A DNA stretch of 64,000 nt from Hydrangea macrophylla. Lineage: Eukaryota; Streptophyta; Magnoliopsida; Cornales; Hydrangeaceae. Shown one piece after another: positions 1 through 12,103 of the stretch (position 1 is the stretch's first letter; every line of letters starts with the position of its first letter). Made by a program: the position numbers and the translations under genes. Below the pieces are notes generated by a model. It saw nothing but the letters and a program-made list of their open reading frames with translations, had not been told where the DNA came from and did no database searches. Location: NCBI GenBank assembly GCA_033977485.1, contig CM066989.1, forward strand, positions 100,109,181 through 100,173,180, written 5' to 3'.

Positions 1-680
1 TCCCATAAACTTGTAAAAACATTATATAAATGAGACCAAGTGAGTAAAGACTCACTGAACGTCGTAAGGGCGCGTTTGGCAAAGCTTGAGCTCCCGATCT
101 TTAATGGTGACTCCTCTTCTCTCTCTTTCTGCTCCTCTGTCTCTCTCTGCCTTCTCTTTCTCTCTGTCTCCTTCTCTTCTTCTTCTACTTTGGTTCTCTC
201 TCTCTCAAACAGAATATATATATATATATATGGATGTGTGTGTATAATATATGTATATATGTATATATATCAAACACAAGCACACACTCTCTTAAACTCT
301 CTAAGGTTCAGCAAACCTTACACACACATGAAACTAATGTATATATAGGGGGAAGGGGTGAACAGGTGGCTGTGTTTGCGTGAAACCTAGAATTCTAATA
401 ATTACATGTTCGATCAATCGAAGGTAGTTTGATCGCTCGAAATCAGATCGGTCAAGTTTGATCAATTGAAAAGGGGTTTGATCAATTGAAGTGGGGACCA
501 CATCATAAATTCACGTCAGTAGGGTTTCGATCGCTCAAACAAGGTTCGATCGCTTGAACTAAGGAATGTTCGATTGCTTGAAAGAGCTTCGATCGATTGA
601 AAGTGAAATTTCAAGTATGGACAAGGGAAAAGTATAGAATCTATGTGTAATAATAATTACTGAAAATACAGGGTATTACA
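1..680 (-). mobile_element. Tekay A 3' LTR (cut by window start)
   Basis: This is the terminal part of the 3' LTR of a minus-strand Ty3/gypsy element. It aligns end to end with 8211-8844, the matching part of the 5' LTR. The first 60 bases differ at only four sites, all C/T or G/A transitions. Read on the minus strand the LTR begins TGTAATACCCTG, a start shared with Tekay B, and a purine-rich tract lies just before it. A TATA-like stretch sits near 340-347, with a cluster of short palindromes (409-600) upstream of it in element orientation. The rest of this LTR lies outside the window. Confidence 0.9.
409..600. repeat. Palindrome array in Tekay A LTR (TTCGATCGMTTGAA type)
   Basis: About eight or nine degenerate copies of a 12-14 bp palindrome, such as TTCGATCGATTGAA, TTCGATCGCTTGAA and TTGATCAATTGAA, are separated by 5-20 bases. 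The array lies between the LTR start (680, element orientation) and the TATA-like sequence near 340, so in U3. The 5' LTR has the same cluster at about 8612-8800 and a second one at 8039-8130. The copies keep dyad symmetry better than their spacers. Whether they bind protein is not shown. Confidence 0.75.
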
Positions 681-693
681 TCAACCACCACTC
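681..693 (-). promoter_or_regulatory. Polypurine tract of Tekay A
   Basis: On the minus strand the bases GAGTGGTGGTTGA directly precede the LTR start TGTAATACCC. Tekay B has GAGTGGTGGATGA at the same place (54397-54409). This is the expected site and composition of the plus-strand primer of reverse transcription. Confidence 0.75.
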
Positions 694-694
694 A

Positions 695-3600
695 TTAAAT
701 GATTTCATCCTCAAAATCAACAAGATCTAAAAAAAACGGAAACTTCTCTCGCATCTCTGATTCTAGCTCCCATAAAGCTTCTCCCTCATCATGATGCTTC
801 CACTGAATCTTTACCAACGGGATTTCCTTATTCCTGAGCTTATTGATCCCATGATCTAGGATGTGAACTGGTCCTTCATTGAACATAACATTGTCTTGGG
901 CTTCAATATGTTCAAAGTTGATCTCGTGTGCTGGTTTATGAGCACACTTCCTCAGCATACTGATGTGGAACACGTTGTGCACTCCTGACATCTTCGATGG
1001 CAACGCGAGTCAATAAGCAACCTTACCCACACTTTCTAGGATCTCGAATGGTCCAATGAATCGCGATGATAGCTTGCCACTCTTCTGACCAAATCTGACA
1101 ATGCCTTGAACAGGTGAAACTTTGAGTAGCACGTGATCTCCAACGGCATACTCTAAGTCTTTGCGTCGTTTGTCGGCATAACTTTTGTGTCTGGTCTGAG
1201 ATGTCTTCATCTTCTCACGTACAACTTGGATCTTCTCACTTATTTTCGTACCATCTCTGGCCCAAGAAGTTAAGTATCTTCGACTTCGGCCCAACATAGC
1301 GGCGATCGGCAAGGTCTTCCATATAAAGCTTCGAATGGTGCCATTGCTGTAGGCGAATTCGATCAGCGGTAAGTGTATCTCCCAAGAACTCTCAAAATCA
1401 ATAACGCAAGTACGTAGCATGTCCTCCATCACTTGGTTGACTCGTTCAGTCTGCCCATCGATCTGCGGATGAAAGGTTGAACTCAAGTTTAATGTTGTCC
1501 CCATCGCTGTTTGGAGACTCTTCCAGAATTTTGCAATATAGCACGAATCTCTATCTGACACGATTGACATAGGTACACCGTGTAATCGTATAATGTGCTG
1601 TAGATACATCCGGCTGAAATGTTCCACTGGATACGTCATACTGTAGGCAATAAAATGTGCCATCTTTGTAAGTCGATCCACGATTTACCCAAATAGTGTC
1701 ATAGTTCTACTGTGACTTCAGCAATCCTATCACGAAATCCATGGTTACGTGTTCCCATTTCCATTGGAAAATTGGTAACGGTTGTAGAAGTCTAGGTGGT
1801 TTCTGATGTTCTGCTTTTACTTGTTTACAAGTAAGACACTGAGATACATACTCAGCTACTTCTTGATTCATTCCTTTCCACCAAAAATTCCTCTTTAGGT
1901 ACTTGTACATCTTTGTACCTCTAGGATGAATAGTCACCCGTGACTTATGTGCTTCATTCAATGTCTTTCCAGAGATTTTCTTCAGCAGGTACACAGAGTC
2001 TACCTTTACATCGTAAGACTCCTTCTGTACCAATACTCCAAACCTCTGGTTGTTTGGCTAACATCTTGGCAAACCATAACTTCATATCTTCCGTTGTCTA
2101 TTAAGCTTCTATGATACGATTGATCAAAGTTGGATGTACTATCAGACATCCAAAATGTAGTCCATCCATTGGTTCCACTGGCTGAAGCTCGAATTCAGCT
2201 AAAACTTCCAATGCTTTCCATTCTCGAATTAATAATGCAGCGATCACTAATCGAGGTTTACGACTCAAAGCATCTGCTACGACATTTGCTTTACCCGGAT
2301 GGTATTGCAACGAAAAATCCTAGTCCTTAAGTAACTCCATCCATCTTCTTTGTCGCATGTTCAACTTCTTCTGAGAGAACAAATACTTCAGGCTCTTATG
2401 ATCGAAAAATAGATCAAACTTTTCTCCGTAGAGCTTGTCTCCAAATCTTCAATGCAAACACTATTGCAGCTAATTCCAGATCATGCGTAGCATAGTTCTT
2501 CTCATGTAGCTTCAATTATCTGGATCCATATGCAATGACATTATTGTCTTCCATAAGTACACAACCTTATCCCTGGTAAGATGCATCACTATAGATTATG
2601 CATCGCTTTCCACTCTTAGGTATCGTGAGTACCAGTGCAGAAGTCAATCATTCCTTTAACTCCTAAAATGCACCACCCTCATGCTTGTCTGTCCATTCGT
2701 ACTTCGTCTCCTTTCTCGTCAAATTCATCAATGGCCTTGCTATCTTGGAGAATCCTTCTACAAATCTCCGATAATATCCTGCTATACCAAGAAAACTCCT
2801 AACCTCTGTCGCATTGGTTGGTCTGTTCCAGCTTAAGACTGCATCAATATTAGATGAGTCCATAGAGATACCATCCCGAGATATAACATGTCCCAAGAAT
2901 TTGAACTCCTGTAGCCAAAATTCACACTGACTAAACTTAGCATACAACTTACTATCTTGAAGTGTCTGTAAAGCAATCTATAAGTGTTCCTTATGATCAT
3001 TCTCTGTCTTTGAGTAGATCAAGATGTCATTGATGAACACTATAATGAATTTATCCAGATATGGTCTGAATACTCTATTCTTCAATTCTATGAATACTAT
3101 TGGCGCATTCGTCAATCCAAAAGGCATAACTAGAAATTCATAATGCCTGTACTCGTTCTGAACGTAGTCTTCGACACATCTTCCAGTCAACTAACAGTTG
3201 ATGATATCCCGAACATAGATCGATCTTGGAAAAGATCCTTGATCCTTATAACTGGTCAAATAGATCATCTATATGAGGAAGTGGATATCTATTCTTGATC
3301 ATAACCTTGTTCAACTCCCTATAGTCTATGCAAAGTCGAAGTGTTCCGTCCTTCTTCTTCACAAACAGAACTGGTCCCCAAGGCGACGTACTTGGGCGAA
3401 CAAATCCCAAATCTTCAAGTTCCTAAACTCGCTTCTTCAATTCCAACATCTCAGTTGGTGCCATCCTATATGGAGTCTTAGATATCGGTAATGTACCAGG
3501 TACTAGTTCTATATAGAAGTCTATTTCTACTTTTGGTGGAAGTCCTTTAATATCCTAGAATACATCCTGAAAGTCTTGTACGGTAGGAATCTGATCCATC

Positions 3601-4081
3601 ATTGGTTCCATATTGTTATTCCCAATTGTAGCTAACCCATTAGTCAAGAACATATCACTTATTAACTGACACTAAAATCTGATCGTTGGTCGTCCTTGTA
3701 TGTAAAATACAATCATTCTAGTAGGGCAGTCCAAATTGTCATCATACTTAGTCAACCAATCCATCCCTAGCATAATGTTGAACTCTGACATTGACAGAAC
3801 CACTAAGTCTGCTGGAAGATTCCTATCTCCTAAGGTCAATGGACAATTTTTGCACACTTTACCCAACTTAACAGTCATTCCCAACCGTGACACATCATTA
3901 AGTACTGGCTCAAGTATTTGGGGTTCTAAACCCAACTGACGCACAATCTTAATAGCAATAAATGAACGTGCAGCTCTAGTGTTGAATAAAGCTTTAACGG
4001 GACTATGAAAGAGTACAAATGTACCTTCCAAATGTTGCTGCTCATCAGGATTAAAGCCTGCTTCCCCGGGAATAATAGTAT
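695..4081 (-). pseudogene. Tekay A pol remnant (protease, RT, RNase H, integrase, chromodomain-like end)
   Basis: On the minus strand the order is protease (about 4080-3670), reverse transcriptase (3640-2660), RNase H (2600-2100), integrase zinc finger and core (2033-1010) and a chromovirus-type C-terminus (1003-695, with VFHISMLRKC and LRNKEIPLVKIQW). It is typical of Tekay/Del chromoviruses. The gene is dead, with many stops and frameshifts. The protease active site reads NTRA instead of DTGA, and the RT catalytic box reads FINDILIYS instead of F/YxDD, so both key Asp are Asn (G-to-A on the coding strand). The integrase still shows VSDRD and QTERVNQVMED. Tekay B keeps Asp at both mutated sites. 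Confidence 0.9.
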
Positions 4082-5244
4082 TCAGCCTTGTCTGATCTGG
4101 GGGTCCTTGGATTCCTTGAACTGGTGCCCCATAGTACCCCTCCCCCCCCCCCCCCCTCGTGGTGCACGGTAATCCCTGCTCAAGTGCCCTGACTTGTTGC
4201 AATTTCGAAAGTTAGCATCGATCCAGTGGTTAACCCTAGAAGCTGTGCAGAACTTGGCAATATGCCATAGCTTCCCACAATTAAAACATCCTCTGCTGTT
4301 GGTTGCTAAGCTGTTAAAAGCGCCGGAGGCTGTGGTCCCTGCTGGCGATATTGCTGGGGTCGAGAATAACCTTATTGTGTCTTCCTGGTTCCCTCCTAGG
4401 TTCTCTTGTTTCCTTAAAATTTTTCCTAAGGTCTCCAACTCTGGGTATTTCTTGGTGGTTGGTTCTGGAAGTTCCTCTGTTGCTAAAAATTTCTCGACGG
4501 CTAGGGTCGACTCATCTATGGTCGTTGTACGGGATAAGCGTCCTTTTCTATTCCTGCAGCGAATCTGAAAATTCCCTCAAATGACTGATTCAAATGACCA
4601 ACCATTATATGTCTGAGGTGGGGGTTCAATCCTTGGTGAAATCTCTTCACCTTCTTCTATGGAGTGTCTATCATATGTTGAGCAAATCGAGACAGTCGTT
4701 CAAATTGTGTAGTATATTCCCATACAGTCCATCCTCCTTGGACTAGATTGAGGAAGTTCCACTCTTGTTGATCTTTCTCATCTTCCAGGGAGTACTTTTC
4801 CATAAATATTTCTTTGAACATCTCCCAAGGCACCGCCCTTGCAACGTTCATCCCTATAGTGGCTAGCTTAGTTTCCCACCAATCTACGGTGGCATAGATG
4901 AGCTGGAACGTAGCAAGATGATGCTTCTCTTGTTCACTACATTTTAATGCTTCAAAGATCAACTCCGTCTATTGTATCCATTGTTCAGCTTTCCATGGCT
5001 CTGTTAGTCCATCAAACCTCTCGGGACGTAACCCACGAAAATTTGATAGTAGTTTGTCTCTAGTTTGTATTTGCTAAAATGGCATAGTTGGGGGTTGAAC
5101 AAGTCATTGATTAGTAGCATGGTTGTAGGTGTCACCTACATGGTCCATCCTCTGCATAAAGGCTTCAAAAACTCCGGATGGGTCCATTCCCTTTGGAATA
5201 GGTGCTCCAATACATGCTTGATGATTTCTCAAAGGTCCCACCAT
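4082..5244 (-). pseudogene. Tekay A gag remnant
   Basis: This is a nucleocapsid-type Gag. I take the ATG at 5244 (MVGPLRNH...), which matches the gag ATG of Tekay B at 47240. A Retrotrans_gag-like core follows (LRPERFDGLTEPWKAEQWI, then FEALKC and WWETKL, 5020-4860). Two CCHC knuckles lie near 4290-4160. The first is intact (CFNCGKLWHIAKFC). The second has lost its first and last Cys (FRNCNKSGHLSRDY). Several in-frame TAG/TGA codons break the frame. A run of C on the plus strand (about 4141-4156) encodes a Gly tract between gag and protease and could be a slippage site. Confidence 0.85.
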
Positions 5245-5698
5245 AGTGTGCTAGGGAGGTGCACCTACAAAAGACCTATCGATAAGCTGAAGGTCTTCTC
5301 ATAGACACGAAATCGAAACATACCAGCGATATACCAAAAGTACTACTCATATATATATATATATCAAAAAGTGTACCGCATAGTACACACTAGTCAAACT
5401 GTGTACCACATGGGACATAAGCTAAAATAGCACTAAGGTCAACTATTTACAATACTACTACTACTGATAACCTCTATACAAAGCTATGGTCAAATAGCTA
5501 TCTCTCAAGCTCCCAAAAATCATGTGGACAACATATCGTGATATGAAACTTAATAAAAACTAAACCTGCAAATCCGACTCAAAAATCATCAGCGTCTGAT
5601 CCTACTGGTGGTGCCTCATCCTCCGAAATGATGTTCATCTGCTCTAGGGGTGCATCTCCAACTGGCGCGACATGATCTCCAACTACCACTCCGATATC
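5245..5698 (-). other. Tekay A spacer between extra ORF and gag
   Basis: This 454-base stretch has no sustained reading frame. It is similar to the corresponding spacer of Tekay B (46838-47239), sharing for example the segment about a Cys/Trp-free ATGTTGTCCACATGATTTTT motif and repeated GTGTACYRCATRGKACA words. Conserved layout in two diverged elements suggests a fixed untranslated region rather than a lost gene. Confidence 0.5.
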
Positions 5699-6595
5699 CT
5701 AATCCTCAACTACATCCTCTGCCATCATCGCCTGATTAGCGACGTCAACGGCTATAGCAGCAAATCCATCAGCTATGTCCAACGCTCCTGCTAACGCTGC
5801 CTCTCCCATAACATATCCAGCTGGCTGAGCAACCATCTCAGCCATCCATCCTACTGCCATATCGGCCATGGCTGCCATATGTACTATCAGTTCGGTTGGT
5901 AACTGAAGCATAATGGGCACCTCCGGCACAACTATCTCCTCGTCAGGAACATCCTTCTCTACTACCTCCATGATCACGTCTCCCTCTACTACTATATCTG
6001 CCTCAACAGTCTCAGGGTCCTCTGGCTCCTGCTCTGGCTCTGGCTCCTCATCGGGAACATACTCCGGATCCTTCGGGTAATCCTCTGGCTCGTCATCATC
6101 ATTTACAGGCTCTTCCTCTGCTGGGTCCTCATCATCCATAGGCTCCTACACTCTATCCCCATCGATATCCTCGTCAGGATACTTATCCTCTGGCTCTGGG
6201 TCCTCCTCATACTGAATCAGCTCATGCTCAGGAACTCGTACAAAAGGTACTGGTGATGGTGGGGCTACAGGTACTGGTGCAGCTACAGGCTCTGGTAGAA
6301 CAGGCCCACCTAAAATCACTCGCAACTCAATCTCGTCTACCTCTGGCTTACTCGAAATCAATCTAGCCATCTCCTGGTATATGGCTGCTGGGGTCATAGC
6401 ATAGTGATACGCATCCATACGTATCTCTATCTAGTGCATCGTGCCTACAATATAGAGAGAAGTCCACATATTCTCCTCTAAATAACGACTAGCTGTCTGG
6501 CAAATGTGGCTCTAGTATGGCTGGCTCCACTATGTCACCATGAATAACATGTCTGCCAAAAGTGTCATCTACGAATAGGTGGAATCCAAATCCAT
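5699..6595 (-). pseudogene. Extra acidic ORF upstream of gag, Tekay A copy
   Basis: It runs from an ATG at 6595 (after TTAGGTTAGC-like context shared with Tekay B) to a stop at 5699. I do not recognise the family. The N-terminal part contains a GRHVIHGD-like block in a shifted frame, then SRYLEENMW, MDAYHYAM, IYQEMARLISSK and IELRVILGGP. A Pro/Glu/Asp-rich middle is followed by an Ala/Met-rich end (MAEMVAQPAGYVMGEAAL). The copy is broken by at least one 1-base shift near the start and some stops, but 5699-6139 and 6146-6418 remain open. Each block has a counterpart in the same order in Tekay B at 45899-46837. It sits between PBS and gag, where standard Tekay elements have no gene. Confidence 0.7.
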
Positions 6596-6727
6596 GCTAA
6601 CCTATAAGGGAAAACTATCTATCGTCAGAAAGACGAACTGATCTTATCATATCTCATCTCAGAAAATCTTAAATACTAGGACCAGATGGTGTGGAACCGG
6701 TAGCGAACGAAAGTATCATAACCTACG

Positions 6728-6739
6728 ACTCTGATTCTA
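6728..6739 (-). other. Degenerate primer binding site (initiator tRNA-Met), Tekay A
   Basis: The minus strand reads TAGAATCAGAGT, which matches 9 of 12 bases of TGGTATCAGAGC, the complement of the plant initiator tRNA-Met 3' end. It lies 7 bases inside the 5' LTR boundary, the same spacing as in Tekay B, where the site is intact. Confidence 0.7.
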
Positions 6740-7033
6740 AAAATCCTGTCACGCCTCAGAGCAGCAAAATTAGAGAAAAAAATTTTTCCTTTTTGGGTTC
6801 ATAGGGAATGATAAGTGAAAGTCAGTAATTATCCACACCACATAATGTTAGTCCATAAGAATAATAAGAAAGTAACATAAATAACTAAAATGTAATAATA
6901 GTGTGACGATTACAAATATTAGAGTGGTCCTTAAGATCACAACGGGTCTGGAGACAACATATGCCCAAGTACCCGTTAACTATAAGTTCAACAGAACAAC
7001 AGAAATATAACTTGATATACTATCTTCAAATTT

Positions 7034-7209
7034 TCAGCAGGTATAAGGATAATCGTCAGCATAGTACTTGTCCTTGACATAGTCATCATTGGTGGGGCCA
7101 CTCGCAGCATAATCCCCCTCTGAATAGTAGTTGTCGGCGTATGCTTCATTAGCTACATTATTAAGAATAGGGTAGTCTGGACGGGGAATGTCCAGGCAAT
7201 AGCAGCCAT
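7034..7209 (-). pseudogene. Tyr/Asp-rich LTR reading frame, Tekay A copy
   Basis: This is the counterpart of the 62-codon frame in Tekay B LTRs (45011-45199). From the ATG at 7209 it encodes LMAAIAWTF, then a 1-base deletion relative to B, then RPDYP, AYADNYY, GPTNDDY, KYYADDY and a stop. Conserved Ala, Asp, Tyr and Gly codons differ from B mostly at third positions. The family is unknown to me. It lies in the transcribed part of the LTR, well downstream of the TATA-like site. Confidence 0.45.
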
Positions 7210-7439
7210 CAGCTTACTGAGAGCTGAGTGAATAGAAACTCACAGGGTATCAATGATATAACGAAATAACAAGTTATTGAAATGTCTAAGATATAGTGTT
7301 ACAATAGTATCTTTCTCTGTATTCCAAATGTCATAACTCAACCCTTATCGTCTTTTTATCTTGAGACTGATAATCAACATACTCTGCTTAGAAAGAACAG
7401 ACTCAATCGTTTCACATATATAGTCATACCATTATTCTG

Positions 7440-7745
7440 TCCATCGCTTGTTAAGGATATAAACCATCCACCGCATGTCATGGACACCACGTCAATCCAT
7501 CCCCCGCTCGTTAAAGATATAAACAATTCACCGCATGTCAGGGATACAACGCTTTGAACAACAACATATCAAATCTATTACTATGACTTATCGCTATATA
7601 CCAGTGATCCCCATCCACCACGCGTTAAGGATATAAATCATCCATCGCTCGTTAAAGATATAACATGGATCATCTGGCTATCTTAGGACTACATGGTCCT
7701 ACCCACTACTCCTTAAGGATATAAACCATTCACCGCATGTGAAAG
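7440..7745. repeat. Interspersed TATCCTTAACGAGC repeats in Tekay A LTR
   Basis: Six or so imperfect copies of a 30-35 bp unit (plus strand CGTTAAGGATATAAACCATC followed by CCGCATGTCA-type ends) are spread over 300 bp. The same array occurs on the opposite strand in both Tekay B LTRs (44480-44780 and 55645-55935), so it is an inherited LTR component. Confidence 0.75.
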
Positions 7746-8844
7746 CATATCATGACCAGGCGTCCGCCCACGTACCATATCCAGAACCTATCAAACCACT
7801 TAACTTCAGTACTACTATCGACACATGACAATTCCCGTATGGCCTTACTTTGATTGAAAAGAACGGACATCGAACTCATACATGAACCGCATAGTATCTA
7901 ACATTATTATGTTAATCCATTATTCTTAAGCACACTTACCTATGTTGTCATATTATCCTTGATTTACAAGTCCGAATCGAGAATCGAACAATCGAACCTC
8001 ATATATAATAACTAAAAAAACAAAAACCATGTTCTGTAAGGTTCGATCGATTGAAACCATTTCGATCGATTGAGGAAAAGTAATGTTTGAGCGATCGAAA
8101 ACCATTCGATCGATTGAACTCAGTTCAATCGCTCAAAAATTGTCTTCTCCAGCAGATTCGTAAACAAAAATATATAAATATCTTATGGACGTGTTTAATA
8201 CATCTAAACATCCCATAAACTTGTAAAAATATTATATAAATAAGACCAAGTGAGTAAAGACCCACTGAATGTTGTAAGGGCGCATTTGGCAAAGCTTGAG
8301 CTCCTGATCTTTAATGGTGACTCCTCTTCTCTCTCTTTCTGCTCCTTTGTCTCTCTCTGCCTTCTCTTTCTCTCTGTCTTATTCTCTTCTTGTTCTCCTC
8401 TGCTTCTCTCTCTCTTAAACACTATATATATATATGGATGTGTGTGTATAATATATGTATGTGTTTATATATATTAAACACAAGCACACACTCTCTCAAA
8501 CTCTCTAAGGTTCAGCAAACCTTATACATACATTAAACTAATGTATATATAGAGGGAAGGGGTGAGCAGGTGGCTGTGTTTGCGTGAAACCTGGAATTAT
8601 GATAATTACACGTTCGTTCGATCAAAGGTAGTTTGATCGCTCAAAATTAGATTGGTCAGGTTTGACGATTGAAAAGGAGTTTGATCGATTGAGTAGGGAC
8701 CACATCATAAATTCAGGTCGGTATGGTTTTGATCGGTCGAACAAGGTTCGATCGCTTGAACTATGGAATGTTCGATCGCTTGAAAGAGCTTCGATTAATT
8801 GAATCTTTGTATAATAATAATTACTGAAAATATAGGGTATTACA

Positions 8845-9007
8845 AGTTATGAATTGGATGCCACTTGATGGACTCATACCCAATGATCGATGAATGTGAA
8901 CAGGATGTCTCTGATGGACTCGTCTCCTGGTAATGAGATATGTGAATAGGATGTCTCTAACTACTTGCTCCTGAGCTTGAAGATGTGAACGGGATGCCAC
9001 TTGACGG
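8845..9007. repeat. Minisatellite fragment between Tekay A and element B
   Basis: Three to four imperfect units with the core GGATGCCACTTGATGGACTC. It is the left continuation of the array at 27411-34130, separated from it by element B. The last five bases (GACGG) form the left target duplication of element B. Confidence 0.85.
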
Positions 9008-11490
9008 TATAATGCCCCACCCCGCCATGAGTCCCGGCAATGGGGTGTTAATTAAAAATAATAAAGCGGAAGAACTAAACATACTTGTAATGCTCTGAGT
9101 CCTAGACCTGAAGCTTACCTAAAAAATTCTCCTTAGAAAAGCAAATGTTTAAACTTTAAAGTCATTTAAACTCTGAAGCTCTAAAATATTTAAACTTTGA
9201 AGCCTCAAAACTTTGATAACATTTTACAACGCCCCGAGTCCTAGACTACTAGGATTACTGCTGAAGCATAGAATAGCCTTTCGAAATCTTTGATGGGAAA
9301 ACAAAATCCTTATAGACTAACGGATTTGAGTAAAACGATAGCGGAAGAATTACACTATTATTTTGAAAAGCTTTGCTTGTAAATTTAAAAGACATTAATA
9401 GAAAATCCTTATCGGTTCATCAAATGAACAATAGTGCAGCGAAAAACATACAGATCTGATAAACATTTATCATACTTCTTCTCAAGCTTTATAATACAAC
9501 TTTTAAATAGAAACTCAAGTTTGATTTCACATATCGAAAAGTAATACAATGATCTACTTTCTTTTTCTCAAACCTTAGAAGCTCTTACAATCAAAACCCA
9601 AGGTTTTTAAGAATGTTCTGAAATTAATACAAAGTATCATGATCTCACAATTTCCTCCCCAAACAGGGTCTTCAATAAACCATACCAGTAGGCTTTGACA
9701 CCAATCAGTAACTCTCCGAGTCCTAGACTCCGAGGGTTACATGTAATATATGTTTCTCATTTGGAAAACATTTATAAAATAAAAATCTGGTTTTCATTTA
9801 GAAAATATCCTTTCTGGAAATAAAACATTTTTAAGATAAGCAGCGGAAAATCAGAGTTAAGCTATCATGCTATTTAAAAATGGGTGGACTGACACTTGTC
9901 CAATCATAACATGTTCTTTGAAACAAAATTTTATCACATCATTTAAATTAAAAATCCCATAAACGGGGCCTTCAAACAAAGCGGATGCTCATCAAATCTC
10001 GGGTGCCTTGCCCTTATCTATCACCTAAAAAAAAGATTTTTATAGTCCATAAGCCATGGAGGCTCGTATAGTCATATCACCACACAGTAACATTTGTTAT
10101 ATAACATGCATGAGTGCAATGAATGCTAATGTCATGCATGAAAACCATTTTCATGCCTTTTCATACACTCACCCTCGATCGTCAATATCATTACTCGGAC
10201 CATGGACTTCCTGTCCATCGAGGCCTTTCCTTCAACATATGGAACTTTGGGCCTTACGAGAGGCCTAGCCTTCAACATTACGGGGGCTTCTTGACACGTC
10301 CCACAATTTGAGTTCCTAGCGGTACCCATCTCACACGCCTACCCATAAATTCAGGATTTTTATCTTTTCAAAACAAAATCCCTCCAAGAGATTGTATGCA
10401 CGAAAGCCTCTAAGATCTTCCCTTTTCAAAGCCTAGAAGCCTCTAAGGACTTCCCTTTTTAAAAATTGAAAGCCTCTAAGGTCTTTCATCCCAAAACCAT
10501 TTTCATGATTTCGTGTTCAAGCTCATGCTTATGAAATGTTATGACATATGTTCGCTCAAGCATTCAGACATATTTAATATTTCATAAGTCATATATCAAG
10601 ACATGCTATCGATTTAAAGCAACATAATAGACATGCTAAAATCACCCAGGTACACACATAAGGCAAAGCAGCTCAAGTAACCACTTAAGGCATAACATCT
10701 CAAGTAAACACTTAAAGCATCACAGCTCAAGTAAACACTTAAAGCGTAACAACATATCAATTCATATAAACATCTAAGTACACTATTTACATGTTATACA
10801 ACTTTACTAAGGGTTATATCGGACTACCGTTCACCGAAGACTGAATAAGTACTCGGAACAGAAATCAAAACTGCTCAATCTGTTACGACAATCACCAATA
10901 GTGATACCCAAATTAGTGTGGTACAACACTTCTAAGCATATGTACAACTACTATTAAAGTAAAGTACAACTCTTAAAGCTTAGGTTACAAGGTCCCTTAG
11001 CTCACAGACCTAAGTACAAGAAAACAAGAGTTTTTATCAAACTGCCTCAGGTCGCTCGAGCGAATTTCATTCAAAAAGGCCACGTGGGCATTTCAAAACA
11101 AATTTTAAAAAATAGCCTGGTCGCTTGGCGAGCTGCAAACAAGACTCCATTGTTGTCTTCTTCAAAGCTCAGTTACTTTTACCCTTTTCAAAACTTAATC
11201 AAAATAGTACTTCCAATATATTAAATTCATCGTTTTTCTGCATAGATTCCAAAAACATAATTGGTTTTTATTGAAATCAAACATAGCGCTCGATTTATCG
11301 AAAAATTGAATGGCAACAAAACTTCAATTCGCTCGCTCGTCGCAACCGCTATGAGTTAGCTTCTAAAATTTGAAACAGAGCCTCGTGGGGTCAAGACCTT
11401 TTATTTGATATAAAGAAATTGAGTTTCCGTTTCAGTTTTCCTGCTCGCTATTTTCGAACCTTTAACGATATATATAAATTATATATGTAT
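9008..11490 (-). mobile_element. Element B 3' LTR, first part
   Basis: It aligns with 17297-20095. It starts TATAATGCCCCACCCCGCC where the other copy has TGTAGCGCCCCGCCCC, so its terminal TG has mutated. It holds several tens of bases of near-repeats (for example AAGCCTCTAAGGYCTTCCC three times, 10400-10480). No reading frame is credible. Compared with the other LTR it lacks two palindromic stretches near 11050-11140. It is interrupted at 11490 by element C with a clean TGTAT duplication and resumes at 15240. Confidence 0.85.
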
Positions 11491-12103
11491 TGATGATGCC
11501 AAAATTTGGTTAAAGTAATTTAAGGAGAAAGAGAGAGACTGGTTTTTTGTATGTGGTTCGGCCCTGTTAATGAAGGAACCTACGTTCACGGCTGTGTCTG
11601 AGCACGTTCACTATACTGTAAAAGAGTCGGGGGACCTGTGGTGAACCAACAAATCTGGAGTTACCGTTGGCCGGCCGGGCATGTTAATGAATGCTATAGA
11701 GGTGATGCGTAGACTGAAAGTCGACCACCCCTCTAATGGGGGGTGAGAGGTCTCTTTTATAGATGTAAGAGACCTACTCGTACCAGGAAAAGGAAACATA
11801 ATCCAATTGATATAGATTGGCATTAATTATAGGGGTTTCCTAATTGGATTAGGAAATAGTTTGCACTTTCCATTAGTCTTCTAGCTTGAGTATAAAATTG
11901 CCCAGAATGCTCGGGATCATGCTTGTGGGGCCCGAATGAGCTGTTCCCGCGGTGGGATGTGCCTGTGCAGTCTTCCCAACCTGTTGGTCGGGTCGTGGAT
12001 GAACCGCTCGGAAGGCATCAGGTGGACCAAATCGCTCGGGATGATGCTTGTCAGTAGTTGCAAAATAGAACTGCTCGGGCATGGGCTGATTTTGGGTGTA
12101 TCA
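11491..12103 (-). mobile_element. Element C 3' LTR
   Basis: 613 bp, TGATGATGCC to GTGTATCA. It pairs with 14625-15234. The LTR contains repeated CCGCTCGGGA-type words. Short open frames here are conserved between copies only because the DNA is duplicated, and none resembles a known protein. Confidence 0.9.

Larger units (their letters stand above)
6747..8844 (-). mobile_element. Tekay A 5' LTR
   Basis: It spans 2098 bp. On the plus strand it starts TGTCACGCCTCAGAG and ends GGGTATTACA, so TG...CA ends are kept. The end next to the PBS (GCTGCTCTGAGGCGTGACA on the minus strand) matches the end of the Tekay B 3' LTR. Inside are palindrome clusters (8039-8130 and about 8612-8800), an array built on a TATCCTTAACGAGC unit (about 7440-7740) and a Tyr/Asp-rich reading frame (7034-7209). 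The right flank (8845 on) is minisatellite, so the element landed in that array. Confidence 0.9.
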
